Shown here piece after piece: positions 1 through 7,972 of a stretch of DNA of 64,000 nt. The stretch spans positions 62,001 through 126,000 of the forward strand of contig NZ_JACBJG010000015.1 in assembly GCF_015910535.1 (NCBI RefSeq). The letters are read 5' to 3'. Below the pieces are notes generated by a model. The model ran no database searches. It had not been told where the DNA came from and worked only from the letters and a program-made list of their open reading frames with translations. Source of the stretch: Saccharomonospora sp. NB11 (GTDB taxonomy: Bacteria; Actinomycetota; Actinomycetes; Mycobacteriales; Pseudonocardiaceae). Every line of letters starts with the position of its first letter. Position 1 is the stretch's first letter. Made by a program: the position numbers and the translations under genes.

Positions 1-152
1 CGGTGCTGGCGCGGGGTCGGCTGGTTTTCGACGGCACGGTGGCGGATCTGACTGCGTTGGTGGACGGGGCCGACAGCAGCGGAACTCTGGGGTCGCCGTT
101 CGAGCGGGCGTACGAGTCGTTGATCAGTTCGCTGGGTGATGGGCGTGAGTGA
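1..152 (+). CDS. ABC transporter ATP-binding protein, C-terminal end (partial)
   Basis: Reading frame 3 is open from the window edge to a TGA at 150-152 and encodes about 49 residues. The fragment starts near L-A-R-G-R-L-V-F-D-G-T-V, which resembles the end of ABC-2 type ATPases, where a strand and a G-x-x-x-D/E-L element close the nucleotide-binding domain before a short tail. No Walker motif lies inside the window, so the call rests on this end pattern and on the downstream partner: the next gene, a polytopic membrane protein, starts inside this stop region (ATG at 139). That coupling is typical of an ATPase followed by its permeases. The substrate is unknown. Confidence 0.55.
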   Translation, partial: VLARGRLVFDGTVADLTALVDGADSSGTLGSPFERAYESLISSLGDGRE

Positions 153-1431
153 GCGGGTGCGCAGGCCGAGTTGGCCGCTGCCGTGGTGGTACCTCGCGGT
201 GCCGGCGGTGGCGGTGCTGGTGCTCGTGCTGTCGGGCACGTGGGAGTCGTTGAGCTGGCCGTATCAGGAGTGGCAGTACACCAGCGCCCAGTTCCATCAG
301 CAGACGGCGCTGGCCGCGCCGGCGTGTGCGGCGTGGGCGGCGGTGGTCGCGGGCAGGCTGACCCCGCCGAGTCGCATCTTCGCCCCGGCGGTCGGGCAGC
401 GGATGGGTGCGCCGGTCGTGCGGCAGCATCTGGTGCCGCTGGGTGCGGTGCTGGTGGGCAGCTACCTGCTCGGGCTTGCGCCGTTGGTGGCGGTCACCGT
501 GATCGATGCGGAGTTCGGTGGCCCGGACCTTTTGGTGATGCTCAGCGGGCTGCTCGGGATCACTGCCGCGATCACGGTCGGCTATCTGATCGGCGTGCTG
601 GCCCGCAGCGCGTTCATCGCTCCGGTGGCGTTCCTGCTGTTCTTCGCCTTCACGGTGCTGGGCAGTACTGGCGACACCTACGCCGCGGTGGTGCCGGTGC
701 TGCACATCGACCCCGAACTGGGTCAGGTGGAGAACCCGGCAATGGTGGTGTTCCGCTGCGTATTTCTCCTGGCGGTGACGATCGTGGCAGCCATGGTCGC
801 GGCACAGGTCCTGGCCCACCGGGTGCCGCGTCCCCGCAGGGGGTGGACCACCACGGCGGCGTTGACAGCAATACCCGTCGCTCTGGCGGTCCTGGGTGTC
901 AGTACGACGCCGGATCTGTTCCGCCTGCCTGCTGATCCGCCGCGGCAGTGCGCCGAACGCCACGGCATCGAGTACTGCGTCCACCAAGGCCACGCCAGCC
1001 AACTCGACGACCTCATCACCGCGCTCGACCCCACCTTCACCGCACGAGGTCCGCAGGAACAGATCGAACGCGTCCACGATCGGGCGCTATTATGGTCCGA
1101 TCCACTGGCGGTACCGGAAACCACCCACGTCGTCATCCTTTCTCCCGGCAATACGATCACGGGGAGCGAACCTTACTTCGCCGCCGGCAGACTCGCCGGG
1201 ATGGACGCTTGCGACAAGAAATACCCCGAGAAAGTCGGCAGGGACAGTGGGGGCGAGCACCCCTATGACCGAGCGGTGGATCTGGCTGCCTGGCTAGAGC
1301 GGAACCCCCTCGCACTCCACGACACCAATCCCTTCAAGGACGTGGACACCGACACGATGCGGGAGTGGATCACCACACACTCCGAAGAGATCCGCACCTG
1401 TTCCCTCGACACCGTTGAGCTGCCCTCATGA
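139..1431 (+). CDS. ABC-2 type permease-like membrane protein
   Basis: This 430-residue protein has an N-terminal hydrophobic segment (about residues 18-34), a group of transmembrane segments between about 60 and 235, and a long hydrophilic C-terminal half with several Cys residues. A GTG at 136 directly precedes the ATG at 139 in frame, so either could be the start; both lie inside the end of the upstream ATPase gene. It overlaps the next membrane gene by ATGA (1428-1431). Gene order ATPase-membrane-membrane suggests a two-permease exporter. The large soluble tail is unusual for plain ABC-2 permeases and could be extracytoplasmic. The fold is inferred from hydropathy and context, not from a signature motif. 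Confidence 0.55.
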   Translation: MGVSERVRRPSWPLPWWYLAVPAVAVLVLVLSGTWESLSWPYQEWQYTSAQFHQQTALAAPACAAWAAVVAGRLTPPSRIFAPAVGQRMGAPVVRQHLVPLGAVLVGSYLLGLAPLVAVTVIDAEFGGPDLLVMLSGLLGITAAITVGYLIGVLARSAFIAPVAFLLFFAFTVLGSTGDTYAAVVPVLHIDPELGQVENPAMVVFRCVFLLAVTIVAAMVAAQVLAHRVPRPRRGWTTTAALTAIPVALAVLGVSTTPDLFRLPADPPRQCAERHGIEYCVHQGHASQLDDLITALDPTFTARGPQEQIERVHDRALLWSDPLAVPETTHVVILSPGNTITGSEPYFAAGRLAGMDACDKKYPEKVGRDSGGEHPYDRAVDLAAWLERNPLALHDTNPFKDVDTDTMREWITTHSEEIRTCSLDTVELPS

Positions 1432-2096
1432 CCTCGATCCTGCTGCGCTACCGACGCGCCCACCTCGTCCTCGCCGGTGTGGTCGTCCTCTCCGTACTCG
1501 GCATGGCCGTGTCCGGCCGGGTCATCGACCTCCACCTCAACCCCAACTACGGTCCCGTGTCTCTGCCGCTCGCGGATGCCTGCGGCATCGTCTGCGCCAT
1601 CCTCGCCGCGACGGCACTCCGGCCACGGTTCTGGGAATGGGAACGCACCGCCGGCGGGCCCCGCACCGCCATCCCCGCCGCGACCACAGCCCTCGCCGGA
1701 ATCGCCTGTGCTCCACTGGTAATCGCGCTCTCCACGCTCACCCTGGAACTGCACCCCTCGGCGGAGCAGTACGACATCACCTCCGTGGGCGAACTCCTCG
1801 CCGTCTCCACGTTGAACACGACGTTCATCGCCGCTCTCGTGTTCACCCTTTCCCCACTGGCGGGCCCGACGATCGCCGGCGGGACAGGTCTGCTCGTCTG
1901 GCTCGGCACCGCCGCGCTCAACAGCCTCGAACCCGCCACCCGCCACTACACCCCCACCAGTGGCCTGCGCTTCCCACTGCCCGACACCTGGCCGCACTAC
2001 CCCCTCGTCGCCACCCTCCTGCTCACCGCGCTCGCCGTGACCGTGCACGCCCACACCCGAGGCTCCACCGCCTTCGCCCAACGACGCAGTCAGTAA
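1428..2096 (+). CDS. Membrane protein, second subunit of the ABC exporter
   Basis: This 222-residue protein has about six hydrophobic segments: about 13-30, 44-60, 80-102, 125-145, 150-166 and 188-206. Its ATG overlaps the stop of the preceding membrane gene (ATGA), so the two are translationally coupled. There is no recognisable catalytic motif. It is probably a partner permease for the ATPase whose end lies at the left edge. The stop is TAA at 2094-2096, and about 70 bases later the mobile-element remnants begin, so this is the last gene of the left-hand operon. Confidence 0.5.
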   Translation: MTSILLRYRRAHLVLAGVVVLSVLGMAVSGRVIDLHLNPNYGPVSLPLADACGIVCAILAATALRPRFWEWERTAGGPRTAIPAATTALAGIACAPLVIALSTLTLELHPSAEQYDITSVGELLAVSTLNTTFIAALVFTLSPLAGPTIAGGTGLLVWLGTAALNSLEPATRHYTPTSGLRFPLPDTWPHYPLVATLLLTALAVTVHAHTRGSTAFAQRRSQ

Positions 2097-2169
2097 CGCG
2101 GAATCGAGTGATACTTCGACGGCCCGTCCTGGTGCTCCACCCCTTTCGACGCCGACCAACAGGACGGGA

Positions 2170-2823
2170 CTACCGCGTGCGTTCTCCAGCGACGATGGGG
2201 ATGCTCGTCTGACCAGGGATTTGCTGTTGATCGTAGGCGGCGAGGGCTTCGGCTTGGACTGCGGCGATAAGGGCGGGGCGGCCGCCGCCGGTGGGGCTGA
2301 GTTCGGGGACGTGTTTGTAGAGGGTGCCGCGGGAGACGCCGAGTAGTTTGGCGATCGAGGTGACCGACTCGTCGGGCCGGGTGAGCAGGACGCGGGCTTG
2401 GCGAATCTGCTCGGGGGTCAGGGCGGGTGGCCGGCCGAGGCGTTGGCCGCGGGCGCGGGCGGCGGCGAGTCCTTCGTGGGTGCCTTCGACGATGAGTTCG
2501 CGCATGAATTCGGCCAGCGCGGCGAAGACGTGGAAGACCAGGCGGCCGGCGGGGGTGGTGGTGTCGATGGCTTCGTGCAGGGAGCGGAACCCGATGCCGC
2601 GGCGGCGGAGGTCGCCGACGATGGCGATGAGGTCGTGCAGGCTCCGGCCGAGGCGGGAGAGCTCGTGCACGGTCAGGGTGTCACCGGGGCGGCAGTAGTC
2701 CAGGCAGGCCTGCAGCTCGGGGCGTTCGGCGTTCTTGCCGGAGAGCTTGTCGGCAGCGGTCCGCTGTGGGGGTGCCAGCGTGACGCAGGCCAGCGAGCAG
2801 GCGGTGGCGGCGCGGATGTCCAT
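2170..2823 (-). pseudogene. tnpR: Serine recombinase (Tn3-type resolvase), N-terminus lost
   Basis: The protein matches the resolvase/invertase family from the D-K-L-S-G region onward. It has the R-L-G-R-S motif, the alpha-E region (R-L-V-F-H-V-F-A-A-L-A-E-F) and a C-terminal helix-turn-helix (S-I-A-K-L-L-G-V-S-R-G-T-L-Y). The first about 30 residues are wrong for the family: the Y-x-R-V-S catalytic-serine segment is missing and is replaced by unrelated residues. The enzyme should therefore be catalytically dead. The replaced end lies a few tens of bases from the start of a Tn3 transposase fragment on the other strand, so a deletion or recombination joined them. Whether the 2823 start codon is used is unknown. 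Confidence 0.8.
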
Positions 2824-2847
2824 GCTGGATCGGTTATTGCCAGCTCC

Positions 2848-3404
2848 GTCGACACCGGTCTAATCCGCTCCCAATGGGAGGAGATGCTGCGCCTGGCCGC
2901 GTCGCTGAAGTACGGGCACACCACCGCCTCGCTGGTGGTCGGCAAGCTGCACGCGGCCTCGCGACGCTCAGCGATCGCGCAGGCCCTGGTCGAGTTCGGC
3001 GGCCTGCAGCGCACCATCTACGCGCTGCGCTACCTCGCCGACGAGGCCTACCGGCGGCGGATCACCCACCAGCTCAACAAAGGCGAAGCGCTGCACTCGC
3101 TGCGCCGCGACCTGTTCTTCGCCCACGAAGGTTCGGTGCGGCGGCGCCACCACGAGCAACAGACCGAGCAGGCGCTGTGCCTATCACTGGTGGTCAACGC
3201 GATCACCATCTGGAACACCGCCTACCTCGAACTCGCGCTCGCCCACCTCGCCAACACCGCGGACGGATCGACCGCGACCTGCTCGCGCACATCTCCCCAG
3301 CGCTGATGGAGCACGTCAACCCGTACGGCACCTACGAATTCCCGGTCGAAGCCGAGTACACCCGCACCGGATTCCGGCCGCTGCGCGACCCCGGCACGAC
3401 GTAG
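2848..3404 (+). pseudogene. tnpA: Tn3 family transposase, C-terminal fragment with frameshift (copy 1)
   Basis: Only the last about 185 residues of a Tn3 DDE transposase remain. They begin near V-D-T-G-L-I-R-S-Q-W-E-E-M and run through the conserved G-G-L-Q-R-T, L-H-S-L-R-R-D-L-F-F and W-N-T-A-Y segments. At about 3255 the frame shifts: the family ending (A-L-M-E-H-V-N-P-Y-G-T-Y-E-F) continues in another frame to a stop at 3402-3404. There is no start codon and no N-terminal two thirds. A second, diverged fragment of the same transposase lies at 11765-12574; the two bracket the arsenic genes in the same orientation. Confidence 0.85.
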
Positions 3405-3429
3405 CGTGAGCGCCGTGCCGGGGTCGCGC
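3383..3429. terminator. Stem-loop at the end of Tn3 transposase copy 1
   Basis: A perfect 16-bp inverted repeat (arms 3383-3398 and 3414-3429, G/C-rich, loop of 15 nt) straddles the transposase stop codon. There is no T-run, so it is a terminator candidate or a structural element of the old transposon. The convergent arsB gene ends at 3529. Confidence 0.5.
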
Positions 3430-3528
3430 TGACCTTGAAGTAGGTGGCGCGAAGCCGGCGGTTGTGTCAGCGATGGGTTGTCATGCTGATGCGGCGGGCC
3501 AGTTTCTTGGCGGTGGGCCAACCCTGCT

Positions 3529-4995
3529 TCAGGTGCCGATGAGGGTGAGCCATCCGGCCAGGGCGGCGAGCGTGATGAGTAGGACGGGGATGGTGAGCAC
3601 AATGCCGGTGCGGAAGTAGCGGCCCCAGCCGATGTGCATGCCCTTGCGGTCGAGCACGTGCAGCCATAGCAGGGTGGCCAGGCTGCCGATGGGGGTGATT
3701 TTGGGTCCGAGGTCGGAGCCGATGACGTTGGCGTAGACCATGACCTCGTGGGTCATTCCGGTGGCGCCGACCGCGCCGATGGCCAGGGCCGCGATGAGCA
3801 CGGTGGGCATGTTGTTCATGATCGACGACAGCACGGCGACGGTGATTCCGACGCCCAGGGCGGCGGTGAGCACGCCGTGGTCGGCGAAGAACCCGAACAG
3901 TTTGGCCAGCTGGTCGGTCAAACCCTGGTTGCGCAGGCCGTAGACCACGAGGTACATGCCGATGCTGAACAGCACGATCTGCCACGGGGCTTCGCGGATG
4001 ACCTTGCCGACCGGGATCCGCCGCGGCCCGATCGGACGGTCGTCATCCGGAATTGTCGTGCTTGCCGCGAGGTCGCCCGCATCGGCGGTGTTTCCTGGAT
4101 CACCGACCGGATGGCTCACCGCGGTCCCGGCTTTCCCGGCGCCGACCGTCGCGGTCACCGGCTGCCGAGTGGACTGGGAGAACAGGAAGGCGGGCCGGCG
4201 TGCGGCCACGGCGATGAGGATGATCGCGGCGGCTCCGGCCACGACCGACAGCGGGATCCCGAGTGGTTCGGCACTGAAGTAGCCGATCAGCAGCAGGACG
4301 AGCACCACCCAGCCGGCGCGGAAGGTCGTCTGGTCGCTGATCGCCGAGGCTGGGTGGCGTAGCGCGGTGGTGTCGTAGGTCTTCGGGATGGAACGGCCGA
4401 AGTAGAGCAGCAGCATGGCGAGGCTGGCCAGCACGGACACGATTCCCACCGGGACCATGACGGCGGCGTAGCGGGCGAAGCTGATGCCGAAGAAGTCCGC
4501 CGAGACGATGTTGACCAGGTTGGACACCACCAGCGGCAGGCTGCCGGTGTCGGCGATGAACCCGGTGGCCATGACGAAGCCGAGCGTGGCTTTCGGGGAG
4601 AAGCGCAGCGCGAGCATGATCTGCATGACGATGGGGGTGAGGATCAAGGCGGCGCCGTCGTTGGCGAAGACTGCGGCGATCGCGGCCCCGAGCAGCACGA
4701 TCAGGACAAACAGCAGCCGCCCGTGTCCGCGTCCCCAGCGGGCGACGTGCAGCGCGGACCATTCGAAGAAGCCGCACTCGTCGAGGATGAGGGAAATGAT
4801 GATCACCGCGACGAAGGCCAGGGTGGCGTTCCAGACGATGCCCACCACCGTGGGCACGTCGGAGAAATGCACCACCGTGGTTGCCAGGGCCACCACCGCG
4901 CCGCCGAGCGCGCTCCAGCCGATGCCCAGGCCTCTGGGCTGCCAGATCACCAGGGTGAGCGTGGCGAGGAAGATCAGGACTGCTGCCACCGTCAT
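3529..4995 (-). CDS. arsB: Arsenite efflux permease ArsB
   Basis: This 488-residue inner-membrane protein of the ArsB/NhaD ion-transporter superfamily extrudes As(III)/Sb(III), alone or with an ArsA ATPase. The diagnostic [10 protein letters not shown] segment follows the fifth hydrophobic helix, and the second half carries the internal-repeat counterpart ([10 protein letters not shown]). About eleven or twelve membrane segments are visible. A hydrophilic central loop (about residues 272-328) is longer than usual. The ATG at 4993-4995 was chosen because the family N-terminus (T-V-A-A-V-L-I-F) starts there. The next gene upstream in the same direction is an ArsD/ArsA remnant, and an arsR is divergent beyond it. 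No intact arsA is present, so it probably works as a secondary carrier. Confidence 0.9.
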   Translation of the reverse strand: MTVAAVLIFLATLTLVIWQPRGLGIGWSALGGAVVALATTVVHFSDVPTVVGIVWNATLAFVAVIIISLILDECGFFEWSALHVARWGRGHGRLLFVLIVLLGAAIAAVFANDGAALILTPIVMQIMLALRFSPKATLGFVMATGFIADTGSLPLVVSNLVNIVSADFFGISFARYAAVMVPVGIVSVLASLAMLLLYFGRSIPKTYDTTALRHPASAISDQTTFRAGWVVLVLLLIGYFSAEPLGIPLSVVAGAAAIILIAVAARRPAFLFSQSTRQPVTATVGAGKAGTAVSHPVGDPGNTADAGDLAASTTIPDDDRPIGPRRIPVGKVIREAPWQIVLFSIGMYLVVYGLRNQGLTDQLAKLFGFFADHGVLTAALGVGITVAVLSSIMNNMPTVLIAALAIGAVGATGMTHEVMVYANVIGSDLGPKITPIGSLATLLWLHVLDRKGMHIGWGRYFRTGIVLTIPVLLITLAALAGWLTLIGT

Positions 4996-5071
4996 GGTGT
5001 TGTCGTCTCTCCTGTGCTGATGAGTTGGAGCCGGTGGTCGGCGCCCACGTGGGCGCCGACCACCGGCGAGA

Positions 5072-5377
5072 TCAGTTTTCGCCGCCGGCCAACAGCGTGA
5101 GCTGCTCGGCACCCACCGGTGCCGTGGCACGCCAGGGCAACACGACGGTGCGTTCGGCGTGGTCGGTGGCGACTACCACGAACCGGTTACTGGCCGCGGC
5201 CACGGTGCGGGCGAAGGCGTGGAAGACCGCGATCTCCTCGGTGCACGGTGAACGCAGGTCTTCCACAAGCAGCGCCCGTCCGTGCTCGTCCAGGTGTGCT
5301 CCCGCCGGGTCCACCGACGGCCCGCACATCCCCGTCGAACAGCACATCGCCGGGTCGTAAATCTCGACAGCAGCCAT
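5072..5377 (-). pseudogene. ArsD-ArsA chimeric remnant
   Basis: The 101-residue reading frame starts like the arsenic metallochaperone ArsD (E-I-Y-D-P-A-M-C-C-S-T-G-M-C-G), with the vicinal Cys pair and third Cys that bind As(III). After about residue 25 it switches to sequence typical of the ArsA ATPase (D-L-R-S-P-C-T-E-E-I-A-V-F), then to an ArsA-like tail (R-T-V-V-L-P-W then A-P-V-G-A-E-Q-L). The ArsA P-loops and most of ArsD are gone. Internal deletions fused the ends while keeping the frame open. It starts 62 bases downstream of an ArsR-type palindrome, so it may still be expressed as a small As(III)-binding peptide. A fossil is the simpler reading. Confidence 0.7.
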
Positions 5378-5439
5378 CACTGGCCCCTTCGCCTTCGGAA
5401 GCACTGCGGCAGCCGACCTTACATCGACCGCAGCTGATT

Positions 5440-5457
5440 CATCAAAACATACTGATA
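5440..5457. promoter_or_regulatory. Putative ArsR operator 1, arsD/arsR divergent promoter
   Basis: An imperfect dyad, CATCAA-n6-CTGATA, lies in an A/T-rich patch inside the GC-rich intergenic region. It matches the better palindrome at 5572-5589 and sits on the arsB/arsD side. The adjacent regulator is an ArsR with a C-x-C metal-binding motif, so autoregulation and control of the arsB side are likely. Confidence 0.6.
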
Positions 5458-5571
5458 TAGCGCATTCGCTTACAGCAGGGACCCGTCTTGCCGGGGAGCA
5501 CAAAAGAGCAGGGCACATGGGATCTATGGCGCCTCGGGGAAGGCTTGACACCGGCCCGGCCATGGTGGTGT

Positions 5572-5589
5572 CATCAAAATATGTTGATG
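5572..5589. promoter_or_regulatory. Putative ArsR operator 2, overlapping the arsR start
   Basis: The palindrome CATCAA-n6-TTGATG has perfect 6-bp arms. It covers the first possible arsR start codons (ATG 5581 and ATG 5587), so bound ArsR would block its own gene directly. ArsR-family operators are typically imperfect 12-2-12 or short A/T-rich dyads of this kind. Confidence 0.65.
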
Positions 5590-5949
5590 TCTCCTGTCGC
5601 TGCAGCTGACCAAGACGTCCGTGGCCACGCTGCGGACGTGCAATCAGGAGGAGTCGCCGACGCCGCGGTGAAACTCTTCGGGGATCCGCTGCGCGCGGAG
5701 ATCGTGCGCCTGCTCGCACGCGAGCAGATGTGCACCTGTCACCTCGTGGACGACACCGGGGCGCGGCAGTCCACCATCAGCTACCACCTGCGTGTTCTTC
5801 GCGAAGCGGGCTTCGTCGCGGCCGAACCACGCGGCCGGTACACCTACTACCGGCTTCGCCCGGAAGCGTTGAGCATGCTCACCTCCGGTATCGCGGATCT
5901 CACCGTGCAGGCACACCAGGCCCAAGCGGTGCGCCGCCCCTGCCCCTGA
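5581..5949 (+). CDS. arsR: ArsR/SmtB family arsenic-responsive repressor
   Basis: The protein is about 122 residues with a winged helix-turn-helix. The recognition helix region is Q-S-T-I-S-Y-H-L-R-V-L, followed by a wing (G-R-Y-T-Y-Y-R-L). A C-T-C motif in the helix before the reader helix (E-Q-M-C-T-C-H-L-V-D) is the classic As(III)/Sb(III)-binding site of the E. coli-type ArsR (C-V-C-D-L). Starts at 5581 or 5587 lie within a palindromic operator; a GTG at 5638, preceded by a purine-rich stretch, could also be used. It is divergent from the ArsD-ArsA remnant and arsB, and upstream of the arsC block. It probably represses both sides in the absence of arsenite. Confidence 0.9.
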   Translation: MLMSPVAAADQDVRGHAADVQSGGVADAAVKLFGDPLRAEIVRLLAREQMCTCHLVDDTGARQSTISYHLRVLREAGFVAAEPRGRYTYYRLRPEALSMLTSGIADLTVQAHQAQAVRRPCP

Positions 5950-6047
5950 CCCACCCCAGGATTCCATCAACTCCACTCGATGGGAGCGCACTCAGGCAGA
6001 CACCACGCGAACCGACACTTGCGGCACTGGACTCCAGGCGGCCGACC

Positions 6048-6312
6048 ATGCCCACACCACCCAACGACCACCACGACACCGAGGAATACAGGCTGGCTGA
6101 TCCACACGTCACCGAACTCCTCGACCGCGCCGCCGCCGACCTGCAACCGCAGTTCAGCGGCATCTTCGGCGCGGAAACCATCCGCGCGGTGCTGGCCGAG
6201 TCGTACACGCGGCTCCACGCCACCGCTCGGGTGCACACCCATCTCGCCACATCGGCGACCCCGCTTCGCCCGCGAACGCCTGACCGCGATCGCCAAGAAC
6301 CAAGGAGACCTC
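6048..6312 (+). pseudogene. Three-helix-bundle domain of an ArsC fusion, split off by a frameshift
   Basis: From the ATG at 6048 the frame encodes a helical segment like the N-terminal three-helix dimerisation domain found in front of some actinobacterial arsenate reductases (pattern E-T-I-R-A-V-L-A-E-S-Y then A-R-V-H-T-H-L). At about 6255 the homologous continuation (R-F-A-R-E-R-L-T-A-I-A-K-N-Q-G-D) moves to the frame of the downstream arsC. The domain and arsC were therefore one gene that is now broken. In the original frame, translation would run on into arsC out of frame. Confidence 0.65.
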
Positions 6313-6723
6313 GTGTCCTCGACCCCCGAAGTGCTGTTCGTCTGCGTGCACAACGCGGGCCGCTCCCAGATGGCCGCTGCGCTGCTGCACCACCACGCCC
6401 AGGGCCGGGTCACCGTTCGCTCCGCCGGATCCGCCCCCGCCGAAAGCGTCAACCCCGCCGTGGTGGAGATCATGGCCGAGCTCGGCATCGACCTGTCGCA
6501 GGAGTTCCCCAAACCGCTGACCACCGACGCGGTCGAGGCCGCCGACGTGGTGATCACCATGGGGTGCGGCGACGCGTGCCCGATCTTCCCCGGCAAGCGC
6601 TACCTGGACTGGCAGCTCGAGGACCCGGCCGGCAAGCCGATCGAGCAGGTGCGGCCCATCCGCGACGAGATTGACCGCCGTGTGCGAGAGCTGCTGGCCG
6701 AGCTGGTGCCCGCAGGATCCTGA
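6313..6723 (+). CDS. arsC: Arsenate reductase, low-molecular-weight phosphatase type
   Basis: The 136-residue enzyme reduces As(V) to As(III) for export. The P-loop C-V-H-N-A-G-R-S (Cys11 to Arg17) is the C-x5-R signature of the LMW-PTP-like ArsC family. A second redox pair in M-G-C-G-D-A-C-P-I-F-P is the relay used by thiol-coupled members. The GTG start is preceded by AAGGAG six bases away, so arsC can be translated alone even though the upstream three-helix domain is frameshifted. It ends at a perfect 32-bp palindrome shared with the convergent flavoprotein operon. Confidence 0.93.
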   Translation: MSSTPEVLFVCVHNAGRSQMAAALLHHHAQGRVTVRSAGSAPAESVNPAVVEIMAELGIDLSQEFPKPLTTDAVEAADVVITMGCGDACPIFPGKRYLDWQLEDPAGKPIEQVRPIRDEIDRRVRELLAELVPAGS

Positions 6724-6725
6724 CA

Positions 6726-6757
6726 GTGTGGGGCCAGCTCGCGAGCTGGCCCCACAC
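6726..6757. terminator. Bidirectional stem, arsC / flavoprotein operon
   Basis: A perfect palindrome of two 16-nt arms (6726-6741 and 6742-6757) begins three bases after the arsC stop and lies between convergent genes. It has no spacer, so a few central bases must form the loop, and there is no T-run. It probably terminates transcription from both sides. Confidence 0.7.
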
Positions 6758-6780
6758 CCCGATTCCCCCGCATATCGCGC

Positions 6781-7845
6781 CTACGGTGTCAGGCGACCGG
6801 CTCCGCGGACGTGCGCGGCCAGTGCGGCCATGACGTACTCGGCGTCGCGGTGCACTCCCCGCAGGGTGTTGGAGGCGAACGAGCGCTGGAACTCCAGCCC
6901 CACATACACCAGCCCGAGGTGCGTGGTGGAGATGCCGCCGGTGTGCTGGGGCATCCCCTCGACCACGGCCCCGAGTGGCTCGAGGTAGTCCAGGTGCGGG
7001 CGGTAGCCGGTGGCCAACAGCACCGTGTCTACCGCCTCCCGGGTCCCGTCGGCCCAGACGATCGAGTCTCCATCGAAGGCGGTGAACATCGGGCGGCGGT
7101 CCAGACGGCCGGTGTCGAGGGCGTGACGATACTCGCCGGTGTCCAGCACCAGCGTGGTGGACACCAGGCGCGCCAGCCACTCCGGTGGCAGGTCGTCGAA
7201 TCCGGTGTGCCGCAGCCAGTAGTGCAGGTCCTGCCCGTCGTGCCGTTGCGGCATGAACGCGAGAGGCTGCCGGGTGGCCAGCGTGACCTCGGCGACCTCG
7301 GCCAGCTCGTAGCCCACCTGCACCGCCGAGTTGCCGCCGCCAACCACGACGATGCGCTGCCCCGTGTACGGCTTGGGGTTGCGGTAGTCGGCGACGTGCA
7401 GAATCTCGCCGGTGAAGCCGTCCTGGCCCGGGAACACGGGACGGTGCGGGTTGTCGAACGACCCGCTGGCGGCGACCACCCCGGCCGCGGGCAGGGTGTC
7501 GCCCGCCTCGGTGTGCACGGCAAACACGCCGTGGTCGTCGGTGGTGACCGCGGTGACCCGCGTGTTAGTGCGGATCTCCACGTCCAGACGTGCCGCACAA
7601 TCGCGTAGGTGGGCGGCGACTTCGTCCCGGGTGGGATAGCGCTCGGGATCGCCGGGGAAGGCAGCGTCGGGTCGGCCGCTGTAGCCGGCCGGGGAGAACA
7701 AGGTGAGGCTGTCGTAGTAGCGCGGCCACGACCCGGTCGGCTCCGGGCTGGCTTCCAGAACCACCGGGGCCAGGCCGCGCTCCACGGCGGCGCGGGCTGC
7801 GGCGAGCCCGGACTGGCCGCCACCGATGACGATGACATCGTGCAT
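6781..7845 (-). CDS. FAD/NAD(P)-dependent monooxygenase-like flavoprotein (ArsO type)
   Basis: The 354-residue protein has an N-terminal FAD Rossmann motif (G-G-G-Q-S-G at about 8-13), a second dinucleotide motif (G-G-G-N-S-A at about 170) and a late A-T-G-Y-R-P motif. This is the layout of flavin-containing monooxygenase / ArsO-like proteins. ArsO-type genes recur in ars operons, but their reaction on arsenicals is not settled. It is the last gene of a minus-strand operon (flavoprotein, MFS, this gene), separated from the MFS gene by 127 bases that contain a hairpin. Control is likely from the ArsR-ArsN operators upstream of 10557. Confidence 0.8.
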   Translation of the reverse strand: MHDVIVIGGGQSGLAAARAAVERGLAPVVLEASPEPTGSWPRYYDSLTLFSPAGYSGRPDAAFPGDPERYPTRDEVAAHLRDCAARLDVEIRTNTRVTAVTTDDHGVFAVHTEAGDTLPAAGVVAASGSFDNPHRPVFPGQDGFTGEILHVADYRNPKPYTGQRIVVVGGGNSAVQVGYELAEVAEVTLATRQPLAFMPQRHDGQDLHYWLRHTGFDDLPPEWLARLVSTTLVLDTGEYRHALDTGRLDRRPMFTAFDGDSIVWADGTREAVDTVLLATGYRPHLDYLEPLGAVVEGMPQHTGGISTTHLGLVYVGLEFQRSFASNTLRGVHRDAEYVMAALAAHVRGAGRLTP

Positions 7846-7919
7846 GAGTTCTCCCTCAGTTCTTTCGGGGATTTGACCGTTGTTGATGAGCCGCTGGATG
7901 AACGGCTGCCAGGCTGATC

Positions 7920-7950
7920 TCTCCTCCGCACCGGCCCGGCGCGGAGGAGA
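7920..7950 (-). terminator. Hairpin between the MFS gene and the flavoprotein gene
   Basis: Perfect 10-bp arms (7920-7929 and 7941-7950) surround an 11-nt G/C-rich loop, between the MFS stop and the start of the following flavoprotein gene. There is no T-run. It may attenuate the operon or protect the upstream part of the message. Confidence 0.4.
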
Positions 7951-7972
7951 CGACGAGTCCGTTTGGTCGGGG

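Noticed and set aside
171-935. Long frames overlapping the membrane gene at 139-1431
   Set aside because: Low-complexity Arg/Gly/Ala-rich shadows in GC-rich DNA; the hydrophobic frame is the coding one.
2398-2847. Plus-strand extension upstream of Tn3 transposase copy 1
   Set aside because: It is antisense to the headless resolvase and has no transposase features before about 2848.
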